DNA of 27,000 bases. Origin: JAGTVB01 sp964624765 (GTDB taxonomy: Bacteria; Pseudomonadota; Gammaproteobacteria; HK1). The stretch lies in contig CAZUZO010000035.1 in NCBI GenBank assembly GCA_964624765.1, positions 1 through 27,000 on the forward strand. Direction: 5' to 3'. Made by a program: the position numbers and the translations under genes. The notes below the pieces were generated by a model that saw only the letters and a program-made list of their open reading frames with translations, searched no databases and was not told the DNA's origin. Shown one piece after another: positions 8,870-16,243 of this stretch (positions are counted from its first letter, which is position 1; every line of letters starts with the position of its first letter).

Positions 8870-8945
8870 GCTTGTGAAAAAACCTGCTGCGCTAGCCGAT
8901 AGCGGCGTTGGGCGGTGCTCGCTACGGCTTTTTCGGCCATGATCA
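8867..8945 (+). repeat. Family 1 inverted-repeat element, copy A (short)
   Basis: The left end TGAGCTTGTGAAAAAACC matches the family end AGAGGTTGTGAAAAAACC at most positions. The shared core CCGATAGCGGCGTTGGGCGG is at 8896-8915, identical in copies B and D. The right end appears as GGCTTTTTCGGCC near 8928-8940, a degenerate form of GGTTTTTTC. The pepA stop codon (8867-8869) is at its left edge. It is shorter than copies B and C, as if internally deleted. Confidence 0.75.
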
Positions 8946-8998
8946 TCTCGCTTCGTCAGAGTTGCTTGAGCACACCGTGGGTGCCCAAGCCTTCGGCA

Positions 8999-9147
8999 GC
9001 CGCACCCCTTGCGGCAAGGGTGTGTGCGGCAGGGATGCCGGACCCAAGCCGACAGGGACGTCTTCACGGCGTCCCTTGCGTCAAGGGGTCGGCTGCCTCA
9101 AGGGCAAAGGTCATCACACTGCTGAAACGATGACCAAAGGGGTCATC
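8999..9147 (+). promoter_or_regulatory. Structured leader between pepA and holC with competing stems
   Basis: The gap between pepA and holC is about 315 bases; after copy A it holds several inverted repeats and no gene. They are GCCGCAC/GTGCGGC with an inner CCCTT/AAGGG (8999-9030), and GGGACG/CGTCCC (9055-9075). A set of three 7-mers follows: GGTCATC (9109-9115), GATGACC (9129-9135) and GGTCATC (9141-9147). The middle one can pair with either neighbour, so two stems exclude each other. The last stem ends just before the possible holC starts. There is no U-run, so a classic terminator is not evident. Regulation of holC is inference. Confidence 0.4.
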
Positions 9148-9184
9148 CTGCTTCATCCATGTGCACGCCCACGCCACCTACAAG

Positions 9185-9625
9185 ATGTTGGACACGTTGA
9201 CTCAGGTCGACTTCTACATCCTCACCGCTGCCGCAGATCCCCTGGGACGCGCGCGGTTCGCGTGCCGGCTGACCGAAAAAGCCTGGCAGAAGGGCTATCG
9301 CGTCTTCATCCACACGCACTCAGATTTCGCGGCTCGACAACTCGATGACCTGCTGTGGACTTTTCGTGCCGAGAGCTTTGTGCCCCACGCCATCGCCACC
9401 GATGGCAATGGCACGGAGCTGCCGGTGCTCGTCGGTACCGGTCCTGAGCCAGCCGGAACCTTCGATCTCCTGATCAATTTAAGCGATACCGTGCCGGTAT
9501 ATTTCCAACGGTTTCCTCGACTCGCCGAGATCGTCCAAACCAATGACAAGGAGCGCGAGAGCGCCCGAAACCGGTATCGCTTTTACCGCGACCAAGGTTG
9601 CCCCATGCGGTCCCATAACCTATGA
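9185..9625 (+). CDS. holC: DNA polymerase III subunit chi
   Basis: Chi belongs to the clamp-loader complex, bridging psi (HolD) to the C-terminal tail of single-strand binding protein. 146 residues begin MLDTLTQVDFYIL. Family features seen are the VDFYIL first strand, RARFACRLTEKAWQKGYRVF, and the conserved QLDDLLWTFRAESFVPH block, then FDLLINLSDTVPVYFQRFPRL. ATG 9185 is chosen because the fold starts at VDFYIL; a GTG at 9161 would add eight residues and neither has a strong Shine-Dalgarno. It overlaps the next gene by four bases (ATGA). The pepA-holC-valS order is typical of gammaproteobacteria. Confidence 0.93.
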   Translation: MLDTLTQVDFYILTAAADPLGRARFACRLTEKAWQKGYRVFIHTHSDFAARQLDDLLWTFRAESFVPHAIATDGNGTELPVLVGTGPEPAGTFDLLINLSDTVPVYFQRFPRLAEIVQTNDKERESARNRYRFYRDQGCPMRSHNL

Positions 9626-10020
9626 ACGATACACCACTCGCTGCCCCGCCTGCCGATACCTTGTACCGGGAAGCGGACCAAACATCACACCCTCGTGCTG
9701 ACCATGGCCTGCCACCCAGCACCGTTCCCCTCCTCTCTGAGGTGGTGATTCCCGGTGCGGCGTTAGCGGCGGCCGTGCAAGCGGCTTCAACCGATGCGCG
9801 GTCGCTGGCATTAGAAGACCCCTCTTGCACCGAGGGGCAGCGCTTAGGACACTCTCTGCCAGAGGTGGCGGAATCGATCGAAACAAGCGTCAGAGAAACG
9901 CTGGCGCAAGCCGGCCAAGCGATCGTGCAGGCCGTCATGGCGCAAATTCACCCGCATTCGGCGATATCGGCGCACGCTAAGGCAACACCGGCCCCGCCTC
10001 CCCCTCCAGAGGGGTCGTAA
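9622..10020 (+). CDS. Hypothetical protein coupled to holC
   Basis: This 132-residue protein has its ATG overlapping the holC stop (ATGA), so it is probably translationally coupled. I recognise no domain. The N-terminal half is low in charge and rich in Ala, Pro and Ser. Residues about 80-110 (EVAESIETSVRETLAQAGQA) look like an amphipathic helix, and the tail is Pro-rich (PAPPPPPEGS). No signal peptide or membrane segment is apparent. The last three residues and TAA stop lie within the left end of a family 1 repeat, so the original C-terminus may have differed. Small poorly conserved ORFs between holC and valS are plausible chi-linked factors, but the function is unknown. Confidence 0.6.
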   Translation: MNDTPLAAPPADTLYREADQTSHPRADHGLPPSTVPLLSEVVIPGAALAAAVQAASTDARSLALEDPSCTEGQRLGHSLPEVAESIETSVRETLAQAGQAIVQAVMAQIHPHSAISAHAKATPAPPPPPEGS

Positions 10021-10111
10021 AGAAACGGCCTGCGGCCTGGGGTTGGCTGCCCCCAGGGCCGGAGCACTTATCGCCATTGTCGAGCTGCGCAGCCGGTTTT
10101 TTCGCCACCTC
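10008..10111 (+). repeat. Family 1 inverted-repeat element, copy E (divergent interior)
   Basis: The left end AGAGGGGTCGTAAAGAAAC and right end GGTTTTTTCGCCACCTC correspond to the family ends AGAGGTTGTGAAAAAACC and its complement. The interior differs from copies A, B and D and lacks the CCGATAGCGG core; instead it holds a CCTGGGG/CCCCAGG hairpin at about 10034-10056. The TAA stop of the holC-coupled ORF falls inside the left end. Membership rests on the ends only. Confidence 0.55.
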
Positions 10112-10179
10112 AGAGTCCTAGCCTGGCACCGCTCGGTAACACCTGCTCACCATTCAAGGCGTGTCAGCAATAGACCCGT

Positions 10180-10185
10180 TACAAT
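10180..10185 (+). promoter_or_regulatory. Possible valS -10 box
   Basis: TACAAT lies about 50 bases before the valS ATG in the 125-base stretch that follows repeat E. No convincing -35 is seen at 16-18 bases upstream, so this is a weak call. No T-box or other leader was recognised. Confidence 0.3.
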
Positions 10186-10236
10186 GGCGTCTTCGGTTCG
10201 AGCCACGTGCGTCATTCGCTATCTGTACATAACATC

Positions 10237-13023
10237 ATGGATAAGACTTACCATCCCCAAGCCATCGAACAGCGCTGGTACGCGCTGTGGGAACAGAAAG
10301 GCTATTTCGTCCCGGCCGGCCCGAAGCAGGGAGCCGCTGCCACCGCAGCGTATTGCATCATGATCCCACCGCCCAATGTCACCGGCAGCCTGCACATGGG
10401 ACATGCCTTTCAGCACACGATCATGGATGTGCTGATCCGCTATCACCGCATGCTCGGTGAAGAAACCCTGTGGCAAGCCGGCACCGATCACGCCGGCATA
10501 GCCACTCAGATGGTGGTCGAGCGGCAACTGAATGCCGAAGGGTTGACACGACACGACATCGGCCGCGACGCGTTCATAGTGCGCATTTGGCAGTGGAAGA
10601 GCGAGTCTGGCGACACCATCACCCGTCAGCTGCGTCGTATGGGGGCATCGCTGGACTGGCAAACGGAACGCTTTACCATGGATGAAGGCTTGTCGGAGGC
10701 CGTGTTGGAAACCTTCGTCCGCCTTTACCGCGAAGGGCTCATTTACCGAGGCCAGCGGCTGGTGAACTGGGATCCGGTACTGCACACTGCGGTCTCCGAC
10801 CTGGAGGTCGAAGCAACCGAGGAGGATGGTTATCTGTGGCATCTGCGTTATCCCTTGGTAGATGGTCAGGGCTATTTGGTGGTCGCCACCACACGCCCAG
10901 AAACCATGCTGGGCGATGCGGCGGTCGCCGTGCACCCTGCAGACGAGCGTTACCGAGCACTGGTGGGGAAGCAGGTGGAGTTACCCCTCACCGGACGGCG
11001 TCTACCGATCATCGCCGATGAGTACGTGGATCCGGCCTTCGGTAGTGGCTGTGTCAAGATCACCCCGGCCCACGATTTCAACGACTACGCCGTCGGGGCA
11101 CGCCATGATCTCCCTTTGCTAAACGTTTTTACGGTCGATGCGCGGATCGGTTCTCAAGCCCCCAAGGCCTATCAAGGATTGGATCGCTACGAAGCGCGGC
11201 AACGCATCGTCGCCGACCTGGAGAAGCTCGGACTGGTGGACCACATACAACCGCACCGCCTGCCCGTTCCCCGAGGCGACCGATCGCATGCCGTCATCGA
11301 ACCCTATCTCACCGACCAGTGGTTCGTGCGCGTTGGACCGCTGGCCGAGGCCGCTATCCAAGCGGTAGAAGCAGGGCGCATCCGCTTCGTGCCCGTCACC
11401 TGGACCAAGACCTATTTCGAATGGATGCGCAATATTCAGGACTGGTGCATCAGTCGCCAGATCTGGTGGGGACACCGCATACCTGCCTGGTATGACGAGG
11501 CGGGCAACGTCTATGTGGGACGCAGCGAGCAGGCGGTTCGGCAGCACTACGAGCTGCCGGCAACCATCGCCCTGCGGCAGGATCCCGATGTGCTAGACAC
11601 CTGGTTCTCTTCGGCGCTGTGGCCATTCTCAACCCTAGGATGGCCCAAGCCAACGCAACGCCTGGCCCGCTTCTATCCCACCAGTGTGCTGGTCACCGGG
11701 TTTGACATTATTTTCTTTTGGGTCGCCCGGATGATCATGATGGGCTTGAAATTCGCCGGTGACGTGCCCTTCCGAGAGGTCTACGTGCACGGTCTGGTGC
11801 GCGATGCCGATGGACAGAAAATGTCCAAGTCCAAGGGGAATATCCTCGATCCCTTGGATCTGATGGACGGCATCGAGCTGGAAAACCTGGTTGCCAAACG
11901 CACCACAGGGCTCATGCAGCCGCAGCTCGCCCCGGCCATTGAAGCGGCAACCCGCAAACAGTTTCCCAACGGTATCCCCGCTTTTGGCACCGACGCGCTG
12001 CGTTACACCTTCTGCTCGTTAGCCACGACCGGTCGCGATATTCGCTTCGACCTGGGGCGCATCGAAGGCTACCGCAATTTCTGTAACAAGCTGTGGAATG
12101 CAGCGCGCTTCGTGCTGATGCATACGGAAGGTCAGGACTGTGGCCAGACCGATGGCAACCTGGCGCGCAGCCTCATCGATCGATGGATCCTTTCCTTACT
12201 ACAACGCACCATCGAACAGGTTCGCGGCGCAGTGGATCAGTACCGGTTCGATCAGGCCGCTCAAACCCTCTATGAGTTTATCTGGAATGAGTTCTGCGAC
12301 TGGTACTTAGAACTCGCTAAACCCACCCTGCAAATGCCAGGTACCGACGACGCGGAACAGCGTGCCACGCGGCGCACGCTGCTGGAAGTCCTGGAAACCA
12401 GCCTGCGACTCAGCCACCCTTTTATGCCTTTCATCACCGAAGAGATCTGGCAACGGGTGGCACCTTTGGCGGGTCGCCCCGGAGAGACCATCATGCTAGC
12501 GCCCTATCCGACCGTGCAAGCCACCTATATCGACCCGAGTGCAGTCCAAGAGATCGATTGGGTCAAGGATTTCGTTCTCGCTATCCGACATGTGCGCGGT
12601 GAGATCGGGATCGCCCCCAGCAAGCCGGTGCCTGTTCTGCTCCGTCGTGGATCGGCCCGCGACCGCGTTCGGGTCGCGGATCACGTTCGCTACTTGAGGC
12701 CGCTAGCCCGCATCGAATCCATGCTGTGGCTGGACCAAACAGCACCCGCACCCGAATCGGCCACCGCCCTGCTAGGCGCCCTCGAGTTGTTCCTGCCGCT
12801 GTCGGGGCTAATCGATCGCCAGGCCGAGAGCAAACGGCTGGTGCGCGTCATCGAGCAACGGCGGCAAGAACTTCGGCGAGCCGAGGGTAAGCTCGCCACA
12901 GCCAGCTTCATCGAAAAAGCACCGGCCGCGGTGGTGGCCAAGGAGCGCACCAAGGTCGAGGAGCTGCGGGGGGCCATCGCTAAACTCGAGGCGCAACAGG
13001 CCCAACTGGACGGATTGCCGTGA
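10237..13023 (+). CDS. valS: Valine--tRNA ligase (ValRS)
   Basis: This class I synthetase charges tRNA(Val) and hydrolyses misacylated Thr-tRNA(Val). 928 residues start MDKTYHPQAIEQRWYALWEQ, the standard ValRS opening. The HIGH equivalent HMGH is at 53-56 (PPPNVTGSLHMGH). The CP1 editing domain follows (about 200-390, with TTRPETMLGDAAVAVHP), and KMSKS is at 528-532. The anticodon-binding helical domain comes next, with a C-terminal coiled-coil arm over about the last 65 residues (RLVRVIEQRRQELRRAEGKL). The frame stays open to a GTG at 10207, but the conserved N-terminus picks ATG 10237. Length is near E. coli ValRS (951). Confidence 0.97.
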   Translation: MDKTYHPQAIEQRWYALWEQKGYFVPAGPKQGAAATAAYCIMIPPPNVTGSLHMGHAFQHTIMDVLIRYHRMLGEETLWQAGTDHAGIATQMVVERQLNAEGLTRHDIGRDAFIVRIWQWKSESGDTITRQLRRMGASLDWQTERFTMDEGLSEAVLETFVRLYREGLIYRGQRLVNWDPVLHTAVSDLEVEATEEDGYLWHLRYPLVDGQGYLVVATTRPETMLGDAAVAVHPADERYRALVGKQVELPLTGRRLPIIADEYVDPAFGSGCVKITPAHDFNDYAVGARHDLPLLNVFTVDARIGSQAPKAYQGLDRYEARQRIVADLEKLGLVDHIQPHRLPVPRGDRSHAVIEPYLTDQWFVRVGPLAEAAIQAVEAGRIRFVPVTWTKTYFEWMRNIQDWCISRQIWWGHRIPAWYDEAGNVYVGRSEQAVRQHYELPATIALRQDPDVLDTWFSSALWPFSTLGWPKPTQRLARFYPTSVLVTGFDIIFFWVARMIMMGLKFAGDVPFREVYVHGLVRDADGQKMSKSKGNILDPLDLMDGIELENLVAKRTTGLMQPQLAPAIEAATRKQFPNGIPAFGTDALRYTFCSLATTGRDIRFDLGRIEGYRNFCNKLWNAARFVLMHTEGQDCGQTDGNLARSLIDRWILSLLQRTIEQVRGAVDQYRFDQAAQTLYEFIWNEFCDWYLELAKPTLQMPGTDDAEQRATRRTLLEVLETSLRLSHPFMPFITEEIWQRVAPLAGRPGETIMLAPYPTVQATYIDPSAVQEIDWVKDFVLAIRHVRGEIGIAPSKPVPVLLRRGSARDRVRVADHVRYLRPLARIESMLWLDQTAPAPESATALLGALELFLPLSGLIDRQAESKRLVRVIEQRRQELRRAEGKLATASFIEKAPAAVVAKERTKVEELRGAIAKLEAQQAQLDGLP

Positions 13024-13138
13024 GCTGTGAAGGGACTGTCGCTTGCCCACCGAGTACGGTGTGTGCAGCCTCCTGCCGGCCCTTTCCGAGTCGGTACCTG
13101 CGCACGCGATGAGCAAGGCCGTGGGCGAAGGTGGGGTC

Positions 13139-13579
13139 ATGTATCCGATCCGCCCCGTAACCGCCGTCGGAGCGCTGGTCATTTGGCAAGGCAAGGTATT
13201 GCTGGTGCGCCGCCGGCAGCCGCCCAACGCGGGATTATGGGCTATCCCCGGCGGCGCCGTGCAGCTCGGCGAAACACTCCAAAGCGCTGCCGAGCGGGAG
13301 CTTCGCGAGGAAACCAGTATCACGATTCGCGCCGGCAAACCCATTTACACCTTCGAACACATCGACCGTGATAGCGACGGCCAGGTCCGATATCATTACG
13401 TCATCGTCGACCTATTGGGACACTACTTAGCAGGAGAACCGAAGGCCAACAGCGACGCCCTCGAAGCACGCTGGATTTCGGCACCGGAACTCACCACCCT
13501 GCGGGTCAGCGAAGATACTTTGCGATTCCTTCGCCAGCAATTCCCATTCGCAACAGCCGCAAACGGTGGGGCAACTTGA
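13139..13579 (+). CDS. Nudix hydrolase
   Basis: This Mg-dependent hydrolase acts on a nucleoside diphosphate linked to some other moiety; the substrate cannot be read from the sequence. 146 residues from ATG 13139, which has AAGGTGG just upstream. Longer in-frame starts (TTG 13043, ATG 13109) add a non-conserved leader. The core reads RPVTAVGALVIWQGKVLLVRR. The Nudix box then reads GGAVQLGETLQSAAERELREE, followed by TSI. It matches Gx5Ex7REUxEExGU except that the last glycine is serine. The spacing PPNAGLWAIPGG resembles the ADP-ribose/NADH-pyrophosphatase-like group, only weakly. It lies between valS and cysE on the same strand. Confidence 0.9.
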   Translation: MYPIRPVTAVGALVIWQGKVLLVRRRQPPNAGLWAIPGGAVQLGETLQSAAERELREETSITIRAGKPIYTFEHIDRDSDGQVRYHYVIVDLLGHYLAGEPKANSDALEARWISAPELTTLRVSEDTLRFLRQQFPFATAANGGAT

Positions 13580-13680
13580 GCAGCTGCGCTTGAAAATGCA
13601 GCACGCCAAATGTGTTCTGCTCGGCTGAATCTCTGCGGGCAACTCGACTTGCCACTCACCGACGAGGTTAGACCAACCTG

Positions 13681-14487
13681 ATGCTCAGAGCCCTGCGTGA
13701 AGACATTCGTTGCATCTTTGAGCGGGATCCCGCGGCCCGAAACACTTTCGAGGTACTGACCACCTATCCCGGCCTGCATGCGGTCATCTTGCACCGCGCG
13801 AGTCACCGGTTGTGGCACTGGCGACTCAAATGGTTTGCACGCTTTGTTGCCATGTTCAACCGCTGGCTAACCGGCATCGAGATTCATCCGGCGGCCACCA
13901 TCGGGCGACGCTTCTTTATCGACCACGGCATGGGGGTCGTCATCGGCGAAACCGCTCTCATCGGTGACGACTGTACCATCTACCATGGAGTGACCCTCGG
14001 TGGCACGAGTTGGGGCAAGGGAAAGCGGCATCCCACCCTGTGCAACAATGTGGTAATCGGGGCGGGAGCGAAGGTGCTCGGTCCCATCACAGTGGGGGAA
14101 GGTGCCCGCATCGGCTCCAATGCGGTAGCGGTTCGCGACGTCCCCGCAGGCTGCACGGTGGTGGGCATTCCCGGTCACGTGGTTCCTAAGGGTGACGAAA
14201 CCCAGCGCGATCGGCAGGCGATGGCAGAGAAGATCGGTTTTGACGCCTATGGTCTCACCCAAGGGCTATCCGACCCCATCGCGGATGCTATCAATCGCAT
14301 GCTGGATCACATCCATGCCATGGACACGAAGATGGAACGGATGTGCGAAGCCATCAACCTTCTCGGAGGCCAGGTCGAGACCTTAACCCTGCCCGATCTA
14401 AAGCCTTGCCAGATCGACCCCAACCTGCCTTCCACCAAGGCCGAACAACAGGTCACCAACGGCGCTAAATATAGCGCACCTACCTGA
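13681..14487 (+). CDS. cysE: Serine O-acetyltransferase
   Basis: It acetylates L-serine with acetyl-CoA to O-acetylserine, the first committed step of cysteine synthesis, in the cytoplasm. The 268-residue product has the N-terminal helical part (MLRALREDIRCIFERDPAAR) and a left-handed beta-helix from about residue 65. Catalytic Asp81-His82 lie in FFIDHGMGVVIGET, and the GGTSWGKGKRHPTL loop holds the second conserved His. It is the short CysE/EpsC type with an added C-terminal tail of about 70 residues (helix AINRMLDHIHAMDTKMERM). It sits just before iscR, as cysE2 does beside the Azotobacter isc cluster, linking cysteine supply with Fe-S assembly. Confidence 0.95.
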   Translation: MLRALREDIRCIFERDPAARNTFEVLTTYPGLHAVILHRASHRLWHWRLKWFARFVAMFNRWLTGIEIHPAATIGRRFFIDHGMGVVIGETALIGDDCTIYHGVTLGGTSWGKGKRHPTLCNNVVIGAGAKVLGPITVGEGARIGSNAVAVRDVPAGCTVVGIPGHVVPKGDETQRDRQAMAEKIGFDAYGLTQGLSDPIADAINRMLDHIHAMDTKMERMCEAINLLGGQVETLTLPDLKPCQIDPNLPSTKAEQQVTNGAKYSAPT

Positions 14488-14558
14488 TTTGTGGACTAAC
14501 CAGACCTGCCGACTTGAACATTGGCTGGGATCGCTACCACGAATGTCTTAGGAGCGCT

Positions 14559-14583
14559 ATAGTTGACGTAAATACTGAGATAT
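14559..14583 (+). promoter_or_regulatory. Predicted type 1 IscR-binding site upstream of iscR
   Basis: The 25 bases start ATAGTTGACG and end ACTGAGATAT. They fit the known type 1 IscR box (ATA-G-TTGAC, a short A/T-rich centre, then a CTxxG(N)TAT half). TTGACG at 14563-14568 inside it could serve as the -35 box, which matches the repressor position in known iscR promoters. No good -10 is visible. The box lies 45 bases before the iscR ATG and implies autoregulation of iscR and iscA by holo-IscR. Confidence 0.65.
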
Positions 14584-14628
14584 GCCAGCCTGTAGGGGGG
14601 TAACAAAGTAAGCTAGCGAAACGAGACC

Positions 14629-15123
14629 ATGCGTCTGACAACCAAAGGCCGATATGCCGTCACGGCAATGTTGGATCTGGCTATTCATCACGACCAAGGG
14701 CCGGTAGCACTGGCCGATATCGCCAGGCGTCAAGGGATTTCCCTGTCCTATCTGGAACAATTGTTCGCGCAATTGCGAAAACAGGGATTGGTGCGCAGTA
14801 CGCGGGGTCCCGGGGGCGGATATCGGTTAGGCCGCGGAGTAGCCGCCATCGCCGTGGCAGATGTCATCCGCGCCGTCGATGAGTCGGTGGATGCCACCCG
14901 CTGTGGAGGCAAGGAAAATTGTCAAGGTGAAGAGCGATGCCTGACGCACGATCTGTGGACTGATCTCAGTCAGCAGATCTATGAATTTCTAAGCGGAATC
15001 GACCTCGCTCAGCTGGTCGCCCGCAGGCGGGTGAAGGAGGTGGCATGCCGTCAGGCCCAAGGCCATGAAGGACATCAGGTGTCGGCAGCCATCAAGCCCA
15101 CCATCATCAAGACCGGTACCTGA
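14629..15123 (+). CDS. iscR: Fe-S cluster-dependent transcriptional regulator IscR
   Basis: This Rrf2-family regulator represses Fe-S assembly genes in its [2Fe-2S] form and acts differently as apoprotein. The 164 residues open MRLTTKGRYAVTAMLDLA. A winged helix covers residues 1-65 (ISLSYLEQLFAQLRKQGLV, RGPGGGYRLGR). The cluster ligands are fully conserved at C92, C98, C104 and H107, the same positions as in E. coli IscR. An IscR box lies upstream. The gene is followed after 96 bases by iscA, not by iscS and iscU as usual, so the regulator is kept while most of its classical operon is missing here. Confidence 0.96.
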   Translation: MRLTTKGRYAVTAMLDLAIHHDQGPVALADIARRQGISLSYLEQLFAQLRKQGLVRSTRGPGGGYRLGRGVAAIAVADVIRAVDESVDATRCGGKENCQGEERCLTHDLWTDLSQQIYEFLSGIDLAQLVARRRVKEVACRQAQGHEGHQVSAAIKPTIIKTGT

Positions 15124-15167
15124 CCGTTCCCGGTGCTGGCCTTCGAATGCAAGACTGAGGTTGCTCG

Positions 15168-15281
15168 ATGCTGGGTAAGCACGAGTGTGATAAGTGTTAT
15201 GACGTGTACGGAGGAACCAATGGCGATCACGTTGACTGTCAACGCCGCTCGGCAGGTCAAGCGATTTATCAGCGAGAGTGA
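15168..15281 (+). CDS. Possible 37-residue CxxC small protein overlapping iscA
   Basis: This short open frame begins ATG 15168 with TGAGG at 15156-15160 (seven-base spacing). It encodes MLGKHECDKCYDVYGG near its start and ends inside iscA in another frame. The HECDKCYDVY stretch superficially resembles the CxxC knuckle of rubredoxin-like or zinc-ribbon peptides, but only one CxxC is present. It occupies the space where iscS-iscU would normally lie. It may be chance, or a leader peptide whose translation affects iscA. I do not recognise a family. Confidence 0.2.
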   Translation: MLGKHECDKCYDVYGGTNGDHVDCQRRSAGQAIYQRE

Positions 15282-15543
15282 CACGAGTATCGGTCTTCGC
15301 TTTGGCGTGAAGCGCACCGGGTGCTCGGGTATGGCCTATGTCGTGGATCTAGCCCGATCCATTGAACCCGACGATGAAGTTTATGAAAGCCAGGATGTCA
15401 AGATCGTGGTCAACCGCGACAGTCTGCCGTTCGTAGATGGCACCGAGATCGACTTCTCCGGAGACCCGATGTCGGCAAGCTTTCGCTTTCACAATCCTCG
15501 GCAAAAGTCCCAGTGTGGATGCGGCGAAAGCTTCGGCGTTTGA
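15220..15543 (+). CDS. iscA: A-type iron-sulfur carrier IscA
   Basis: This is an A-type carrier that receives Fe-S clusters or iron and passes them to target proteins. 107 residues from ATG 15220, which has CGGAGGA at 15209-15215. The three ligand cysteines are at C35 (KRTGCSGMAY), C99 and C101 (QCGCGESF), the same positions as in E. coli IscA. The length is also identical, and the closing ESFGV matches IscA rather than the longer ErpA or SufA. It is 96 bases after iscR and probably in its operon. IscS, IscU, HscA, HscB and ferredoxin genes are not beside it. Confidence 0.93.
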   Translation: MAITLTVNAARQVKRFISESDTSIGLRFGVKRTGCSGMAYVVDLARSIEPDDEVYESQDVKIVVNRDSLPFVDGTEIDFSGDPMSASFRFHNPRQKSQCGCGESFGV

Positions 15544-15561
15544 CCACGTCAAGCTCCAAGC

Positions 15562-15600
15562 CGGTGCCAAAATACCGGTCCGAGTTCCCTTTTGGCACCG
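15562..15600 (+). terminator. 11-bp stem-loop after iscA, possible terminator
   Basis: CGGTGCCAAAA (15562-15572) and TTTTGGCACCG (15590-15600) form a perfect 11-bp stem with a 17-base loop, 19 bases after the iscA stop. A T-rich tail is missing (AATAAT follows), so it may be an mRNA-stabilising structure or operator rather than an intrinsic terminator. The rest of the 256-base gap before ndk holds no gene that I can support. Confidence 0.45.
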
Positions 15601-15757
15601 AATAATCCCCCTGCAGGTAGCGCTAGCAGACCGCTCAAGGCGTCCCTTTGGTGCCCTCGCGGCGCGGCGCGGGGGTGCCGCCATGACCGAGAGGCAACTC
15701 GAATAGCCCCCTGGCAAGCCTCGGCTAAGTTCGGTTCCTTCTGCCGGAGCCGGCGCA

Positions 15758-15763
15758 TATAAT
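15758..15763 (+). promoter_or_regulatory. Likely ndk -10 box
   Basis: A perfect TATAAT lies 36 bases before the ndk ATG in a long gap, so ndk probably has its own promoter. The -35 region (around 15735-15740, TTCCTT) is poor. CAATGGAGA near 15782-15790 offers a GGAG ribosome-binding site. Confidence 0.5.
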
Positions 15764-15799
15764 AGGCTCTTTACCCACGGGCAATGGAGACAACAAAAA

Positions 15800-16231
15800 A
15801 TGGCCATCGAACGCACGCTTTCGATCATAAAACCTGACGCGGTCGCGAAAAACGTTATCGGCGACATCTATTCCCGCTTTGAGAAGGGCGGGCTGCAAAT
15901 CATCGCCGCTAAGATGCTACACCTGACCCGTCAACAAGCTGAGAGCTTCTACGATGTCCATAAGGAACGCCCGTTTTATGGAGAACTCGTCGACTTCATG
16001 ACGAGCGGCCCCGTGGTCGTGCAGGTGCTCGAGGGTGAAAATGCGATCGCGAGGAATCGCGAGCTGATGGGCGACACCAATCCAGCAAAGGCCGCTCCTG
16101 GCACGATCCGTGCTGACTTTGCTACCACCATCGATGAGAACGCCGTGCACGGTTCCGATGGACCGGAAACCGCCAAACGCGAGATCAGTTTTTTCTTCCC
16201 AGAGGGCGAGATCTGCCCGCGTACAAGATAG
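15800..16231 (+). CDS. ndk: Nucleoside-diphosphate kinase
   Basis: It balances nucleoside triphosphate pools by moving the gamma phosphate from NTPs to NDPs through a phosphohistidine. The 143 residues match the family length. MAIERTLSIIKPDAV begins the fold, and the catalytic histidine is H117 within NAVHGSD. RPFYGELVDFMTSGPVV and ELMGDTNPAKAAPGTIR carry nucleotide-binding residues. GGAG lies about 12 bases before the ATG. rlmN follows within a few bases and is probably co-transcribed. This neighbour pair is conserved downstream of isc clusters in gammaproteobacteria. Confidence 0.97.
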   Translation: MAIERTLSIIKPDAVAKNVIGDIYSRFEKGGLQIIAAKMLHLTRQQAESFYDVHKERPFYGELVDFMTSGPVVVQVLEGENAIARNRELMGDTNPAKAAPGTIRADFATTIDENAVHGSDGPETAKREISFFFPEGEICPRTR

Positions 16232-16243
16232 CCTCTGGTGGAC

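Noticed and set aside
8852..9067. Small minus-strand ORF after pepA
   Set aside because: It is composed of repeat copy A and hairpin sequence, with no start signal or protein pattern.
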